A program made the position numbers and the translations under genes. The notes below the pieces were generated by a model, which did not search any database, was not told where the DNA came from, and saw only the letters and a program-made list of their open reading frames with translations. A stretch of DNA of 64,000 nt from Prevotella sp. UBA2754 (lineage in GTDB: Bacteria; Bacteroidota; Bacteroidia; Bacteroidales; Bacteroidaceae): contig DEJG01000022.1 in NCBI GenBank assembly GCA_002353295.1, forward strand, positions 52,535 to 116,534, in the 5' to 3' direction. Positions 33,906 through 43,236 of the stretch are shown here, piece after piece (within the stretch, counting starts at the first letter, position 1; every line of letters begins with the position of its first letter).

Positions 33906-36581
33906 TCACTTTTTCAATTTCTCAGTTGTATATCCCATCATTTCCATTTCGAGCGAGGCCCAAATGAAAGGACCTACACCTTTTGCATCGTTGTCGCGAA
34001 GAGGCTCGCTGAGATAGTATTTATAACTACCGTCGCGACGGCGATTCTCTTTAACGGTGCCTTTGGGGTTGATTTTCTTCATAGCAGCCACTACTTCTGG
34101 TGTAGCAGCGGGACCAAGACCAGCAACCTCACAACACTGGGTCAGTGAGATGGTCTTGTCAGGATTGATGCGGATGAAATGATTGATGATGCCCTTATAG
34201 GCCTTGATACCTGCGTCACGGTATTTCTCGTCTACATAGCCCTTACGACAGGCCTTCAGCAAGGCATAGGTAAACATCGATGAACAGGTAGATTCCAGAT
34301 AGTTGCCTTCCTCTTTCGGGCTGTCCATGACCTGAAACCAGAGTCCCGTCTTCTTGTCTTGCCACTTCAGGATGGCATCGAAATCCTTTTTCAGCAGTTC
34401 AATCACCTCTGAACGTCGTGCATAGTCTTCAGGCAGTGCGTCGAGCACTTCTACGAGTGCCATCGTGAACCAACCCTGCGCGCGACCCCAGCAATGTTGG
34501 GAAAGTCCCGTCTGCTGATCAGCCCAGAACGTCTTGCGTGTCTCATCGTAGGCATGGCGGTTCAGGCCTGTCTTGGGATCGAGGGTGCGTTCGTAGGTAA
34601 TCTTTAATTGGTTGACCGCATCATCGTAGATACTCTGAGTAGTCGGATTTTTCCGGCTTTTCTGAGTCTTCTGAAATTTTTCCATGATAGGTGCTGTCAG
34701 TACGCGGAAGGGCAGTCCCATGAAGATGCCGTCGAGCCAAACCTGATAGGCATAGATGGCTTTGTGCCAGAATACCTTGTCGGCAATCGTGCGAGGCTGA
34801 TCCTGCAATTGCTTCATCATCGTCTTCATAGCCAGCAGGTTCTTCTGCTCAGGCCAATGCTGATACATACGGGTCACAAAATGGCCTGTACGGATGTTGT
34901 CGAGATTATAGTCGAGGATGTTATAGCCTGTGATGTCGCCATTCTCTGCAATCATCTTGTCGGTATACATCTTGCAATATTTCAGGATCTCGTCACCTCC
35001 ATAGCGCAGGTAGGTGTCAAGCATACTCTCCAGTTCGATACCCATCACATAGCTCCATTTGGGTTTCTTCGAGAAATCAAGCATATAGCTCTCTGGCACG
35101 CGCTTCATCTCTGAGTAGGTGAGCCACTCCGAATAGTTCTTGTAAGGCTTCTCCTGCAATACCAGGCCGCCATTGACAATCAAGTTGTCGTAGGTGACAT
35201 CCTGAGCCAGTCCTATCTGCTGGACGGGTTTGTCGTACACACCGTCGAACTGACAGTTGCGCACGGTGATATTGTTGACGGTATAAGCCAGTTTGGGGTC
35301 TTCGTAACCCACAATCATCACGCCGTACTTAGACTTCTGACAGGTGACATTTTCCATTGTGACATTGCGTACGGTAGGGTAGAAACCACGACAGCAAATC
35401 TCGCGTGGCTCATAGTCTGTATTGATTTTCAATACGGCTTCCTTGCACTGGCCTACCTTGACATCACGCATGTTGATATTCTCGATGACACCTCCACGAC
35501 AGGAGTTCGTCTTGATGCGGAGCACGCGATCCAAATTCGGAGAGTCCATCACACAATCGTGTGCATAGACATTCTTGCAGCCTCCGCTGATCTCACTGCC
35601 CACAACGACACCGCCATGACCGTTCTTCATCTCGCAATTACGGATGATGATGTTCTGGCTGGGCATGTTACGCTCACGTCCGTCACGATTGCGTCCGCTC
35701 TTGATGGCAATGCAGTCGTCGCCAGTATTGAAGAAACAATCCTCTATGAGAACACGGTTGCAGCACTCAGGGTCGCATCCGTCTCCATTGGGTCCGTCGT
35801 TAATCATCTTGACACGGCGAACGGTGATGTCATTCGAATGTAGGGGGTGGATGACCCAGAAAGGTGAACGCAACAGGGTGATGTCCTCCATCAGAATGCC
35901 TTCACACTTATTGAAATTCACCAGCTGGGGGCGCAGGCCGTCTTGAGGGCCGAATACACGCTCAGGGCTTCTGTTGCCTTTCTCATCATACATGGGGATG
36001 CCGTCTTCACCTGCTTTCAGAAGGCGTGCACGACCACCCTTGGTCTGGGAGATGCCTCCCTCCTTGGCTCCGAAACGACCGTTGCCACACCAAGGCCACC
36101 ATGTCTCGTTGGAACCGCCTCCGTCGATGGTCCCCTTACCGGTGATGGCAATGTCTCTGGCTCCGTAGGCATAGACACAGGGTGAGAGGTTGAAACATTC
36201 CAAACCCTCCCAAGAGGTCTCTACGATAGGATAGAGTGACACGTCAAAGACAAACTCCAAGACAGCACCTTCTTCCACGACGAGGTTGACACCGCTTTTG
36301 AGCTGGATGGCTCCTGTCAGGAAACGCTTGCCGGCAGGAATCACCACCTTACCGCCACCTTTCTTCGAACATTTGTCGATAGCTTTCTGGATGGCTTTCT
36401 GGTTTTTGGCAGCCTCGCCGTCAGGCTTGGCACCATACTTGGTGATGTCATACACTTTGTCTGCAAATTGCGGAACACGTATGCTCTGTTCTATCTGTTT
36501 GTATTGCTGCTCGTCCCATCCTTTGGCCTGCAAAGAAAGGGTGGCCAGACACAGCATCAGCAAGGGGAAAATTTTTCTCAT
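33906..36581 (-). CDS. GH28-GH105 fusion: polygalacturonase plus unsaturated uronyl hydrolase
   Basis: A secreted 891-residue protein (signal peptide to about residue 19). Residues about 40-480 form a GH28 beta-helix with Asn265-Gly-Asp267 in GPNGDGCD, Asp288-Asp289 in TGDDC, GHG (321-323) and RIK (355-357). Residues about 495-891 form a GH105 (alpha/alpha)6 barrel; Asp617 in WLDGIFMG matches the catalytic Asp, and HCWGRAQGWFTMALVE and STCSSMFTYAL are also typical. The fusion would release galacturonate and remove unsaturated uronic acid from lyase products. It is first in an operon with PL1, behind its own promoter. Confidence 0.93.
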   Translation of the reverse strand: MRKIFPLLMLCLATLSLQAKGWDEQQYKQIEQSIRVPQFADKVYDITKYGAKPDGEAAKNQKAIQKAIDKCSKKGGGKVVIPAGKRFLTGAIQLKSGVNLVVEEGAVLEFVFDVSLYPIVETSWEGLECFNLSPCVYAYGARDIAITGKGTIDGGGSNETWWPWCGNGRFGAKEGGISQTKGGRARLLKAGEDGIPMYDEKGNRSPERVFGPQDGLRPQLVNFNKCEGILMEDITLLRSPFWVIHPLHSNDITVRRVKMINDGPNGDGCDPECCNRVLIEDCFFNTGDDCIAIKSGRNRDGRERNMPSQNIIIRNCEMKNGHGGVVVGSEISGGCKNVYAHDCVMDSPNLDRVLRIKTNSCRGGVIENINMRDVKVGQCKEAVLKINTDYEPREICCRGFYPTVRNVTMENVTCQKSKYGVMIVGYEDPKLAYTVNNITVRNCQFDGVYDKPVQQIGLAQDVTYDNLIVNGGLVLQEKPYKNYSEWLTYSEMKRVPESYMLDFSKKPKWSYVMGIELESMLDTYLRYGGDEILKYCKMYTDKMIAENGDITGYNILDYNLDNIRTGHFVTRMYQHWPEQKNLLAMKTMMKQLQDQPRTIADKVFWHKAIYAYQVWLDGIFMGLPFRVLTAPIMEKFQKTQKSRKNPTTQSIYDDAVNQLKITYERTLDPKTGLNRHAYDETRKTFWADQQTGLSQHCWGRAQGWFTMALVEVLDALPEDYARRSEVIELLKKDFDAILKWQDKKTGLWFQVMDSPKEEGNYLESTCSSMFTYALLKACRKGYVDEKYRDAGIKAYKGIINHFIRINPDKTISLTQCCEVAGLGPAATPEVVAAMKKINPKGTVKENRRRDGSYKYYLSEPLRDNDAKGVGPFIWASLEMEMMGYTTEKLKK

Positions 36582-36607
36582 ATTATGTTGTTTTAGTAGT
36601 TTGAGTG

Positions 36608-36615
36608 CAAAGGTA
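36608..36615 (-). promoter_or_regulatory. -7 box of the GH28-GH105/PL1 operon
   Basis: The minus strand reads TACCTTTG immediately after the T-run of the trpA terminator, with start near 36601 and a leader of about 20 bases. No -33 TTTG and no CGTAAACG operator are present. Confidence 0.6.
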
Positions 36616-36617
36616 GC

Positions 36618-36642
36618 AAAAAAAGAGCGAAAAATCGCTCTT
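36618..36642 (-). terminator. Terminator of the trp operon
   Basis: An 8-bp stem AAGAGCGA / TCGCTCTT (36623-36630, 36635-36642) with a 4-base loop, then seven T on the minus strand (plus-strand A 36618-36624). It separates trpA from the pectinase operon on the same strand. Confidence 0.9.
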
Positions 36643-36666
36643 CTTTTACATTATTTATATATTTCG

Positions 36667-37443
36667 TTATTGTGCCAAGGCTTCATAGAGTTTGTCCAGT
36701 GCCTCGTCGGCATCCTTGCTCTCGCTGAGCAGTGTGACGAACTTCGATCCGATAATGGCACCAGCGGCATTGTCCTGAGCAGCTTTCAGCGTCTGTGCAT
36801 TACTGATACCGAAACCTATCATGCGAGGATTGCGCAGGTTCATGGCATTGATACGGCGGAAGTACTCCTGTTTGGCATCGTCGAACGATTTCTGTGCACC
36901 TGTGATGGCTGCAGAGCTGACCATATAGATGAAGCCATCAGTATGGGCGTCGATGAAACGGATGCGCTCGTCTGATGTCTCCGGCGTGATGAGCATGATG
37001 ACGCGCAGGTCGTAGCGGTCGGCTACGGGCTTTACCAGTTCCAGATAGTCCTTGAAGGGCAGGTCTGGGATAATCATACCACTCACGCCACTATCCACAC
37101 AGCTTCGGCAGAACGCTTCGAATCCATACTGCATGATAGGGTTTAAATACCCCATCAGCACGAGAGGAATCTGCACATCGTCCTTGATTGTTTTCAGTTG
37201 ATCGAAAAGCAGTTGAACGCTCATGCCGTTCTTGAGAGCCCGTGTGGCGGCATCTTGGATGACAGGTCCATCTGCCATCGGGTCGCTGAAGGGAATTCCC
37301 ACTTCAATCATGGAGATACCTCGTCGTTCCAGTGTTTTAATAACTTCTGCCGTACCCTCCAGAGTAGGGGCACCGGCACAGAAATAAAGTGACAGTAGTT
37401 TGCTGTCTTTCTTTTCAGAGAAAAGTTTATTGATCTTATTCAT
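36667..37443 (-). CDS. trpA: Tryptophan synthase alpha chain
   Basis: TrpA cleaves indole-3-glycerol phosphate to indole and glyceraldehyde 3-phosphate and passes indole to TrpB. The 258-residue TIM barrel shows the signature MIEVGIPFSDPMADGP with catalytic Glu47 and Asp58. The phosphate-binding end reads GFGISNAQT, and GAIIGSKFV follows. It is the last gene of the trp operon, overlaps trpF by 8 bases and is followed by a terminator. Confidence 0.97.
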   Translation of the reverse strand: MNKINKLFSEKKDSKLLSLYFCAGAPTLEGTAEVIKTLERRGISMIEVGIPFSDPMADGPVIQDAATRALKNGMSVQLLFDQLKTIKDDVQIPLVLMGYLNPIMQYGFEAFCRSCVDSGVSGMIIPDLPFKDYLELVKPVADRYDLRVIMLITPETSDERIRFIDAHTDGFIYMVSSAAITGAQKSFDDAKQEYFRRINAMNLRNPRMIGFGISNAQTLKAAQDNAAGAIIGSKFVTLLSESKDADEALDKLYEALAQ

Positions 37444-38047
37444 TGTGTTCAGTGATAAATTGTTTTAATTTTTCAATATCTTTGAGAGCGGGACTGAGCT
37501 CAAAACGAGAGTTCAGGTCAATACCAGCCAGTTGGGGGTGATGAAAGTTCCTGACTTTCTCTGCGTCGTCAGGACCGATACCTCCGCTGAGAAGAAAAGG
37601 CGTGTTGCCACGATAGGCCGAGAGGACGGACCAGTCAAACTGCGTGCCATTGCCACCAACCATCTTCGCCTTTGTGTCAAACAGGAAATAGTCGACGAGT
37701 CCTTCGTAGGGCTTGGTCTGTTGTAAATCTTCAGCAGTGGCAATGTTGAAGGCCTTGATGAGTTGCTGTTGGCTATTAGCTTTTAGCCATTGGCAGTAGT
37801 CAGGTCGTTCGTCGCCGTGAAGTTGGATGATGTCGAGGGCATATTTTTCAGCCGTAGCCAAGACTTCTTCGATATTTGCATCAACAAAGACACCAACACG
37901 TTTCGTTTTCGTCGGTAAGTAGGCCGGTTTCTCGCTCACATAGCGGCTTGAACTGGGCCAGAAAATAAATCCCTGCCAGTCGACACCCAGTTCTTCAACA
38001 TCCTTGATGTTTACCGGGTCGCGCATGCCACATACTTTAATGATCAT
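37436..38047 (-). CDS. trpF: Phosphoribosylanthranilate isomerase
   Basis: TrpF carries out the Amadori rearrangement of phosphoribosylanthranilate. The 203-residue protein begins IKVCGM with the catalytic Cys of the family and continues with GFIFWPSSSRYV, IIQLHGDERPDY, FLFDTKAKMVGGNGTQFDW (Asp acid/base region) and PFLLSGGIGPDDA. It overlaps trpC by a few bases upstream and trpA downstream, so translation is probably coupled. Confidence 0.96.
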   Translation of the reverse strand: MIIKVCGMRDPVNIKDVEELGVDWQGFIFWPSSSRYVSEKPAYLPTKTKRVGVFVDANIEEVLATAEKYALDIIQLHGDERPDYCQWLKANSQQQLIKAFNIATAEDLQQTKPYEGLVDYFLFDTKAKMVGGNGTQFDWSVLSAYRGNTPFLLSGGIGPDDAEKVRNFHHPQLAGIDLNSRFELSPALKDIEKLKQFITEHNE

Positions 38048-38840
38048 TTTTTTTCGATATTTCTAAAATGAAATCCTTGAGCGCCAAGCCCGGATCGGGT
38101 GTCTTCATGAAAGTCTCTCCGATGAGAAAACCATGAAAACCAGCCTGGCGAAGATCACAGATGGTTTGAGGGTTGGAGATGCCACTCTCGCTCACCTTGA
38201 CAGCCTCCTTTGGCAACAGTTCTGCCAGTCGGTAGCTGTTTTGCACATCGGTGATGAAGGACCCCAGGTTACGATTGTTGATGCCACACATATCAGGTTC
38301 CGAGGCGGCATACTCCAATTCAGGTTCGCTATGCATCTCCAGAAGCACTTCGAGGCCTAGCTCATGAGCGGAACTCATGAGCATTCGGCATTCTTGTTTC
38401 GTTAGGCAGGCAGCAATGAGCAGGACGGCAGAGGCACCGCAGAGGCGAGCTTGGAAAAGTTGATACTCGTCGATGACGAAGTTCTTGTAAAGGATAGGAA
38501 TCTTTACGCCTGCATACCGTGCCTTTCGGATGAAGTCATCGTGCCCACCGAAGTATTTCTCGTCCGTGAGGATGGAGAGAGCTGCAGCACCCTGTTGCTG
38601 GTAAGCCAGAGGAATGATTTCTGCCTGTCCTTCCTCTTTAATCCAGCCCTTCGAGGGGGAGCGGCGCTTAAACTCAGCGATGATGCCAGATGCGGAAGTT
38701 GTCAATGCTTCTTTCATGGACGGAGGATAGAAATCAGTGATAGATTCTACGCTGTGGTGAATATCACGCTCTGACAGTTGCTGCTTGAACAGCTCTACCT
38801 CTATACGCTTGTGAGCCACTATTTCCTGTAGGATGTCCAT
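38037..38840 (-). CDS. trpC: Indole-3-glycerol-phosphate synthase
   Basis: TrpC closes the indole ring of CdRP. The TIM barrel contains IIAEFKRRSPSKGWI (catalytic Lys), ALSILTDEKYFGG, ILYKNFVIDEYQ, GINNRNLGSF and VSESGIS. The open frame reaches back to 38912, but that would run into trpD; the ATG at 38840 gives a 267-residue protein beginning MDILQEIVAHKR, the usual TrpC N-terminus. An ATG two codons earlier (38846) is also possible. trpD ends at 38848. Confidence 0.95.
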   Translation of the reverse strand: MDILQEIVAHKRIEVELFKQQLSERDIHHSVESITDFYPPSMKEALTTSASGIIAEFKRRSPSKGWIKEEGQAEIIPLAYQQQGAAALSILTDEKYFGGHDDFIRKARYAGVKIPILYKNFVIDEYQLFQARLCGASAVLLIAACLTKQECRMLMSSAHELGLEVLLEMHSEPELEYAASEPDMCGINNRNLGSFITDVQNSYRLAELLPKEAVKVSESGISNPQTICDLRQAGFHGFLIGETFMKTPDPGLALKDFILEISKKNDH

Positions 38841-38847
38841 AGGCATG

Positions 38848-39858
38848 TTATGAATTGATCTCAGCAAATTTCTTGAAGGTTTTGAGAGCGTTGCCACTGT
38901 CGATACTTTCACGGGCTATAGCAATGCACTCCTCGATGCTCTTTTGTCCTTTTTCCAATACTTGAATTCCGAAAGCCGCATTTGCCAGCACGATGTTCTT
39001 CTGAGCCGGCAGGGCACGATTTTCCAGTACGGCATCAAAAATCTCTGCTGCTTCCTCTTCGTTGGCTCCACCAACCAACTCTTCGGGCTTGGCGATGTCG
39101 AAACCGAGATCCTGTGGCTTGAAAATACGTTCATACTGGTTGGTCGTTACCTTGAAATCGCCAGTCAGTGAAATCTCGTCATAACCGTCGATGCTGTTGA
39201 CAATGCCATAGTCAATACCAATTTTCTGATATACATTATTGTATAAGCGCATCTGGTCGAGGTTGGCCACCCCTAAGAGTTGACACTTGGGCTGACTGGG
39301 ATTTACCAGAGGACCAAGCAGGTTGAAGATAGTGGGAAACTGCAGCGCCTTGCGGATAGGACCAACGAATTTCATGGCCTTGGCAAAGAGTTGGGCATGC
39401 AGATAGACAATACCAGCCTCATCGAGTGAACGGTTCAGTCGGTCCAGGTCGTCGGTGAACTTGACACCATGATGCTGAATCACGTTCGATGCACCCGAAA
39501 CGGAAGTGGCAGCATAGTTGCCGTGCTTTGCTACTTTATAGCCGGCTCCGGCAATAACGAAGCAGCTCGTTGTTGAAATATTAAATGTGTTCTTGCGATC
39601 ACCACCTGTTCCCACAACGTCAATATATCGGTCAGCATTGAGGATGGCAGGGACTCCTGTTTCCAAGATACCATCCCGGAAACCCAGCAATTCGTCAACG
39701 GTCACGCCGCGCATTTGCAAAGCAGTGAGCAAGGCTGTAATTTGCTCGTTGGGAAATTCACTCTGTGTGATACCTATCAAAATATTCTTCATTTCTTCAC
39801 GAGAGAGTTCCTCGTGGTTGAGCATCCTATTGAGGATGTCTTTCATTGTCAATTTCAT
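38848..39858 (-). CDS. trpD: Anthranilate phosphoribosyltransferase
   Basis: TrpD joins anthranilate to PRPP. The 336-residue protein shows the N-terminal helical segment (LSREEMKNILIGI), VGTGGDRKNTFNIST (PRPP site), KHGNYAATSVSGASNV and GPIRKALQFPTIFNLLGPLVNP (anthranilate site). It is a stand-alone enzyme, not fused to TrpG. It follows trpG after 26 bases. Confidence 0.97.
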   Translation of the reverse strand: MKLTMKDILNRMLNHEELSREEMKNILIGITQSEFPNEQITALLTALQMRGVTVDELLGFRDGILETGVPAILNADRYIDVVGTGGDRKNTFNISTTSCFVIAGAGYKVAKHGNYAATSVSGASNVIQHHGVKFTDDLDRLNRSLDEAGIVYLHAQLFAKAMKFVGPIRKALQFPTIFNLLGPLVNPSQPKCQLLGVANLDQMRLYNNVYQKIGIDYGIVNSIDGYDEISLTGDFKVTTNQYERIFKPQDLGFDIAKPEELVGGANEEEAAEIFDAVLENRALPAQKNIVLANAAFGIQVLEKGQKSIEECIAIARESIDSGNALKTFKKFAEINS

Positions 39859-39884
39859 ATTGTTTAGTTTTTTGATATTCGATG

Positions 39885-40448
39885 TTAGAGGAAAAGCCAG
39901 TTCTGCAGCATCTTTTTGCCATCGGGCGTGAGTACGCTTTCTGGGTGGAATTGAATGCCGCGTATGTTGAGGGTCTTGTGCTTAAGAGCCATAATCTGTC
40001 CCTCATCGCTCTCAGCAGTGATTTCCAGACATGAGGGAAACCCATTCTTGGAGACTACCCAGGAGTGATAGCGGCCCATCGTGATGCGGGAGGGAAGTCC
40101 TGCGAAGATAGGATCGTTGCCCAACTGGGTACCCTCGGTAGCTACTCCGTGGAAGACATCGCTTAAGTTTTCCAACTGTCCGCCAAAGGCCTCGCCGATG
40201 GCCTGATGGCCAAGGCAAACACCGAGGATAGGCTTTTTGCCAGCATAGGTGCGGATGACATCCAGCAGTAATCCTGCTTCTGACGGGATGCCAGGACCTG
40301 GTGAGAGAATAATCTTACTGAAAGATTCCAGTTGGGACAGTTCGAACTGGTCATTGCGGAAGACCGTCACCTGTGCACCCAGTTCTTGAACGAGGTGGGC
40401 CAGATTGTAGGTAAACGAGTCGTAATTATCAATGATGACTATTTTCAT
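39885..40448 (-). CDS. trpG: Anthranilate synthase component II (glutamine amidotransferase)
   Basis: TrpG supplies ammonia from glutamine to TrpE. The 187-residue class I amidotransferase has the triad Cys78 (GVCLGHQ), His168 and Glu170 (FHPES), plus DNYDSFTYNL and LSPGPGIP. It could also serve PabB, as in some bacteria; operon position supports the tryptophan role. It overlaps trpE by 4 bases. Confidence 0.96.
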   Translation of the reverse strand: MKIVIIDNYDSFTYNLAHLVQELGAQVTVFRNDQFELSQLESFSKIILSPGPGIPSEAGLLLDVIRTYAGKKPILGVCLGHQAIGEAFGGQLENLSDVFHGVATEGTQLGNDPIFAGLPSRITMGRYHSWVVSKNGFPSCLEITAESDEGQIMALKHKTLNIRGIQFHPESVLTPDGKKMLQNWLFL

Positions 40449-41854
40449 AATTCTTCTGCTTTTAAGATGGCACGGCGTAACGCACCGAGTTTGTTGTTCA
40501 CTTCCTGTAATTCATATTCCTCATTGCTCTTGGCTACAATGCCTCCACCTGCCTGGAACCATAGTTCTCCGTTACGCGAGACAAAGGTGCGAATAGTGAT
40601 GGCTTGATTCAGTGTGCCATTCAGTCCGATGTAACCGATACAGCCGCCATAAGCGCCACGGTTATGTGGCTCATATTCGGAGATGAGTTGCATGGCGCGA
40701 ACTTTAGGTGCACCAGAGAGTGTGCCGGCAGGGAAAGTGTCAATAAAAGTCTTGACAGGGTCGGCTCCCTCATCCAGTTCGCCACTGACGCGGCTCACAA
40801 GATGAATGACGTGGGAGTAATATTGCAAATCTTTATAGAAATCGACTTTCACCCCATGACAGTTGCGGCTGAGATCGTTGCGAGCCAGGTCTACCAGCAT
40901 CACGTGTTCGGCATTCTCCTTCGGATCCTTGCGCAGATATTCTGCTCCTTCCCGATCTTTTTCAGCATCCCCTGTGCGGCGGGTCGTGCCGGCAATAGGG
41001 TCGATATAAGCCTTTTTACCTTCGATGCGACAGTGTGTCTCAGGGCTGGAACCGAAAATGCGGAAACCGCCGAAGTCGAAATAGAAGAGGTATGGCGAAG
41101 GGTTGATACTGCGCAAGGCGCGATAGAGTTTGAAATCATCACCCTCGTACTTTTGGATAAAGCGTCGGGAGAGAACAATCTGGAATACATCACCCCGCAA
41201 GCAATGCTTAATACCTAAGCGGATATTGGCTTTATGTTCCTCGTCAGTCAATGTCGAGTGAACCTCTCCTACAGGGTGGAAATCGTAAGCCTGCACATTG
41301 GTTTTGTTCATGGCGCGGAGAATGTCAGTTATCTCGGAGTTGTCAGAATCGTCAGTGTGGTCAGAAAGGCTTACGATGGTCAGCTGACTATTGAAATGGT
41401 CGAAGACGATGATGTCCTTATATAATATATAGAGCATGTCTGGCGCATCGTTTTTCTCCTGTGTCTCGTCTTTAACGGCAATATTTTCGAAATAGCGCAC
41501 GGCATTGAAAGACGTATAACCGTACAGTCCACAGAAATCGGCATGCTCTCCCTCTACCTTGACACAGTCGATGAGGGCATGAATGGCTTCTGCAGTACCA
41601 TACTCTTTGGTGATGGTATGTTTTTCTTGGGAACCATTGGGAAAAACGATGGTCGCGATGCCATGACCAATAGCGACAGAGGCGATGGGATTAATGCCGA
41701 TAAACGAGCGGGAATTGTCTTTGTCATGATAATCCGAACTCTCCATCAATGCACTTTGCGGATAGATATCACGCAGTCGCATATACACGCCGACCGGTGT
41801 ATATAGGTCGGCCAGTATAGTTTTTGTGTTGGTAGTATAGTTAAAAGTTTCCAT
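40445..41854 (-). CDS. trpE: Anthranilate synthase component I
   Basis: TrpE makes anthranilate from chorismate. The 469-residue protein has LMES (36-39) near the N-terminus, matching the LLES tryptophan feedback site, and the chorismate-binding core PIAGTTRR, ENAEHVMLVDLARND, YSHVIHLVSRV, PAGTLSGAPKVRAM and GAYGGCIGYIG. It overlaps trpB by 14 bases and trpG by 4. Confidence 0.96.
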   Translation of the reverse strand: METFNYTTNTKTILADLYTPVGVYMRLRDIYPQSALMESSDYHDKDNSRSFIGINPIASVAIGHGIATIVFPNGSQEKHTITKEYGTAEAIHALIDCVKVEGEHADFCGLYGYTSFNAVRYFENIAVKDETQEKNDAPDMLYILYKDIIVFDHFNSQLTIVSLSDHTDDSDNSEITDILRAMNKTNVQAYDFHPVGEVHSTLTDEEHKANIRLGIKHCLRGDVFQIVLSRRFIQKYEGDDFKLYRALRSINPSPYLFYFDFGGFRIFGSSPETHCRIEGKKAYIDPIAGTTRRTGDAEKDREGAEYLRKDPKENAEHVMLVDLARNDLSRNCHGVKVDFYKDLQYYSHVIHLVSRVSGELDEGADPVKTFIDTFPAGTLSGAPKVRAMQLISEYEPHNRGAYGGCIGYIGLNGTLNQAITIRTFVSRNGELWFQAGGGIVAKSNEEYELQEVNNKLGALRRAILKAEEL

Positions 41855-43049
41855 ATTCTCCAGCCATTTCTTTGTGTGACAGATAGGTTTCTACGTCTTT
41901 GTCTCCCCGTCCGCTGACAGTCAGAACCACTACATCTTCAGGTTTGAATTGTATTTTCTGCAGGGCGGCTATCGCATGGGCACTCTCCAATGCAGGAATG
42001 ATGCCCTCCATACGTGTCAGTTCATAGGCAGCTTTAACGGCTTCGTCATCATTGATAGAATAGACGGTCGCACGATGCTGGGAGGCCAGATTGGCATGCA
42101 TCGGACCGATTCCGGGATAATCGAGACCAGCTGAGATGCTCTCCGCTTCGATAATCTGACCGTCAGGGGTCTGCATCACCAATGTTTTCGCACCATGCAG
42201 GATACCCAAACGACCTGCGTGAATCGTAGCGGCAGTATGTCCCGTATCGGCACCCTGGCCGCCTGCTTCGGCTAAGATGATACGAACGCGCTCATCGTCA
42301 ATATAGTGATAGATAGTACCAGCAGCATTACTGCCACCGCCGACACATGCCATCAAGACGTCAGGATAGTCGCGTCCTATCTTCTCCTGCAATTGCTGTT
42401 TAATCTCTTCGGAAATAATGCTCTGAAGACGAGCTACCATATCAGGGTAAGGATGAGGACCTACGGTGCTACCAATAATATAAAAAGTATCGGCAGGATG
42501 GCAACACCAATCGCGTATAGCTTCGTTAGTAGCATCTTTCAAGGTCCAGTTACCCGTTTTCACAGGACGTACCTCAGCACCTAACATTTTCATGCGCTCT
42601 ACATTGACATGCTGGCGTTCCACATCCAAGGCACCTTGATATACCACACATGGCATATCCATCAGTGCACATACAGTTGCTGTAGCCACACCATGCTGAC
42701 CTGCACCGGTTTCAGCGATGATGCGTTTCTTGCCCATTTTTTTTGCCAAGAGAATCTGTCCGATGGTGTTGTTGATTTTGTGTGCTCCAGTATGGTTCAG
42801 GTCTTCACGTTTCAGATAAAGCTGACAACCGTACTTTTCACTCATACGCTTAGCGTAGTAGAGAGGGGAGGGGCGCCCGACATAGTCGCGAAGCAGTTGC
42901 ATATACTCCTTCTTAAACTCCTCCGACTCGATGATGGGCAGGTACTGCTCCTGCAGGTTCTTGACGGTGGCATAGAGAATTTCAGGGACGTAAGCACCTC
43001 CGAATTCTCCGTAGTATCCTTTCTCGTCAACTAAAAAAGTTTTTTCCAT
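41841..43049 (-). CDS. trpB: Tryptophan synthase beta chain
   Basis: TrpB condenses indole with serine using pyridoxal phosphate. The 402-residue protein carries Lys91 in HTGAHKINN (PLP Schiff base), ETGAGQHGVA, and the phosphate loop GGGSNA (237-242). In this operon trpB is the first gene, with the rest in order E-G-D-C-F-A, a Bacteroidetes arrangement. It lies behind a leader with an attenuator, so it is probably controlled by tryptophan supply. Confidence 0.97.
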   Translation of the reverse strand: MEKTFLVDEKGYYGEFGGAYVPEILYATVKNLQEQYLPIIESEEFKKEYMQLLRDYVGRPSPLYYAKRMSEKYGCQLYLKREDLNHTGAHKINNTIGQILLAKKMGKKRIIAETGAGQHGVATATVCALMDMPCVVYQGALDVERQHVNVERMKMLGAEVRPVKTGNWTLKDATNEAIRDWCCHPADTFYIIGSTVGPHPYPDMVARLQSIISEEIKQQLQEKIGRDYPDVLMACVGGGSNAAGTIYHYIDDERVRIILAEAGGQGADTGHTAATIHAGRLGILHGAKTLVMQTPDGQIIEAESISAGLDYPGIGPMHANLASQHRATVYSINDDEAVKAAYELTRMEGIIPALESAHAIAALQKIQFKPEDVVVLTVSGRGDKDVETYLSHKEMAGEYGNF

Positions 43050-43085
43050 ATATGATGTTTTGTGTTAAGTTTCCAATGTTACGTG

Positions 43086-43114
43086 AAAAAGGCCCGTCGC
43101 GTTAACGACGAGCC
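43086..43114 (-). terminator. Attenuator hairpin of the trp operon
   Basis: On the minus strand GGCTCGTCG / CGACGGGCC (plus-strand 43106-43114 and 43091-43099; 9 bp with one G-U pair) is followed by five T. It lies between the leader peptide and trpB. Its loop and 3' arm contain CGCGAC (43096-43101), complementary to GTCGCG (43151-43156) at the leader stop codon, a candidate antiterminator pairing. Confidence 0.85.
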
Positions 43115-43155
43115 TTTTATTATTTGTTGAACACATACGGCATCGTACCCCGCGA

Positions 43156-43206
43156 CTATTTCAATCTCGAGTTACGCCACCACCATGCATTCTGTAAATT
43201 CGTCAT
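43156..43206 (-). CDS. trpL: trp operon leader peptide (16 residues, three Trp)
   Basis: An ATG at 43206 opens MTNLQNAWWWRNSRLK and TAG. The three consecutive TGG codons (43177-43185) in such a short frame, between the operon promoter and an intrinsic terminator, are the hallmark of ribosome-mediated attenuation. When charged tRNA-Trp is scarce, the ribosome stalls on the Trp codons and leaves GTCGCG at the stop free to pair with the terminator. When Trp is plentiful it reaches the stop codon and covers that sequence. The position agrees with the remembered Bacteroid-trp leader RNA class, but membership was not tested. Confidence 0.88.
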   Translation of the reverse strand: MTNLQNAWWWRNSRLK

Positions 43207-43236
43207 TTTTTATTGAACGTTTTATGTTTTCGGATG

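Noticed and set aside
38841..38912. trpC start at 38912
   Set aside because: It would overlap trpD by 65 bases and adds residues absent from TrpC proteins.
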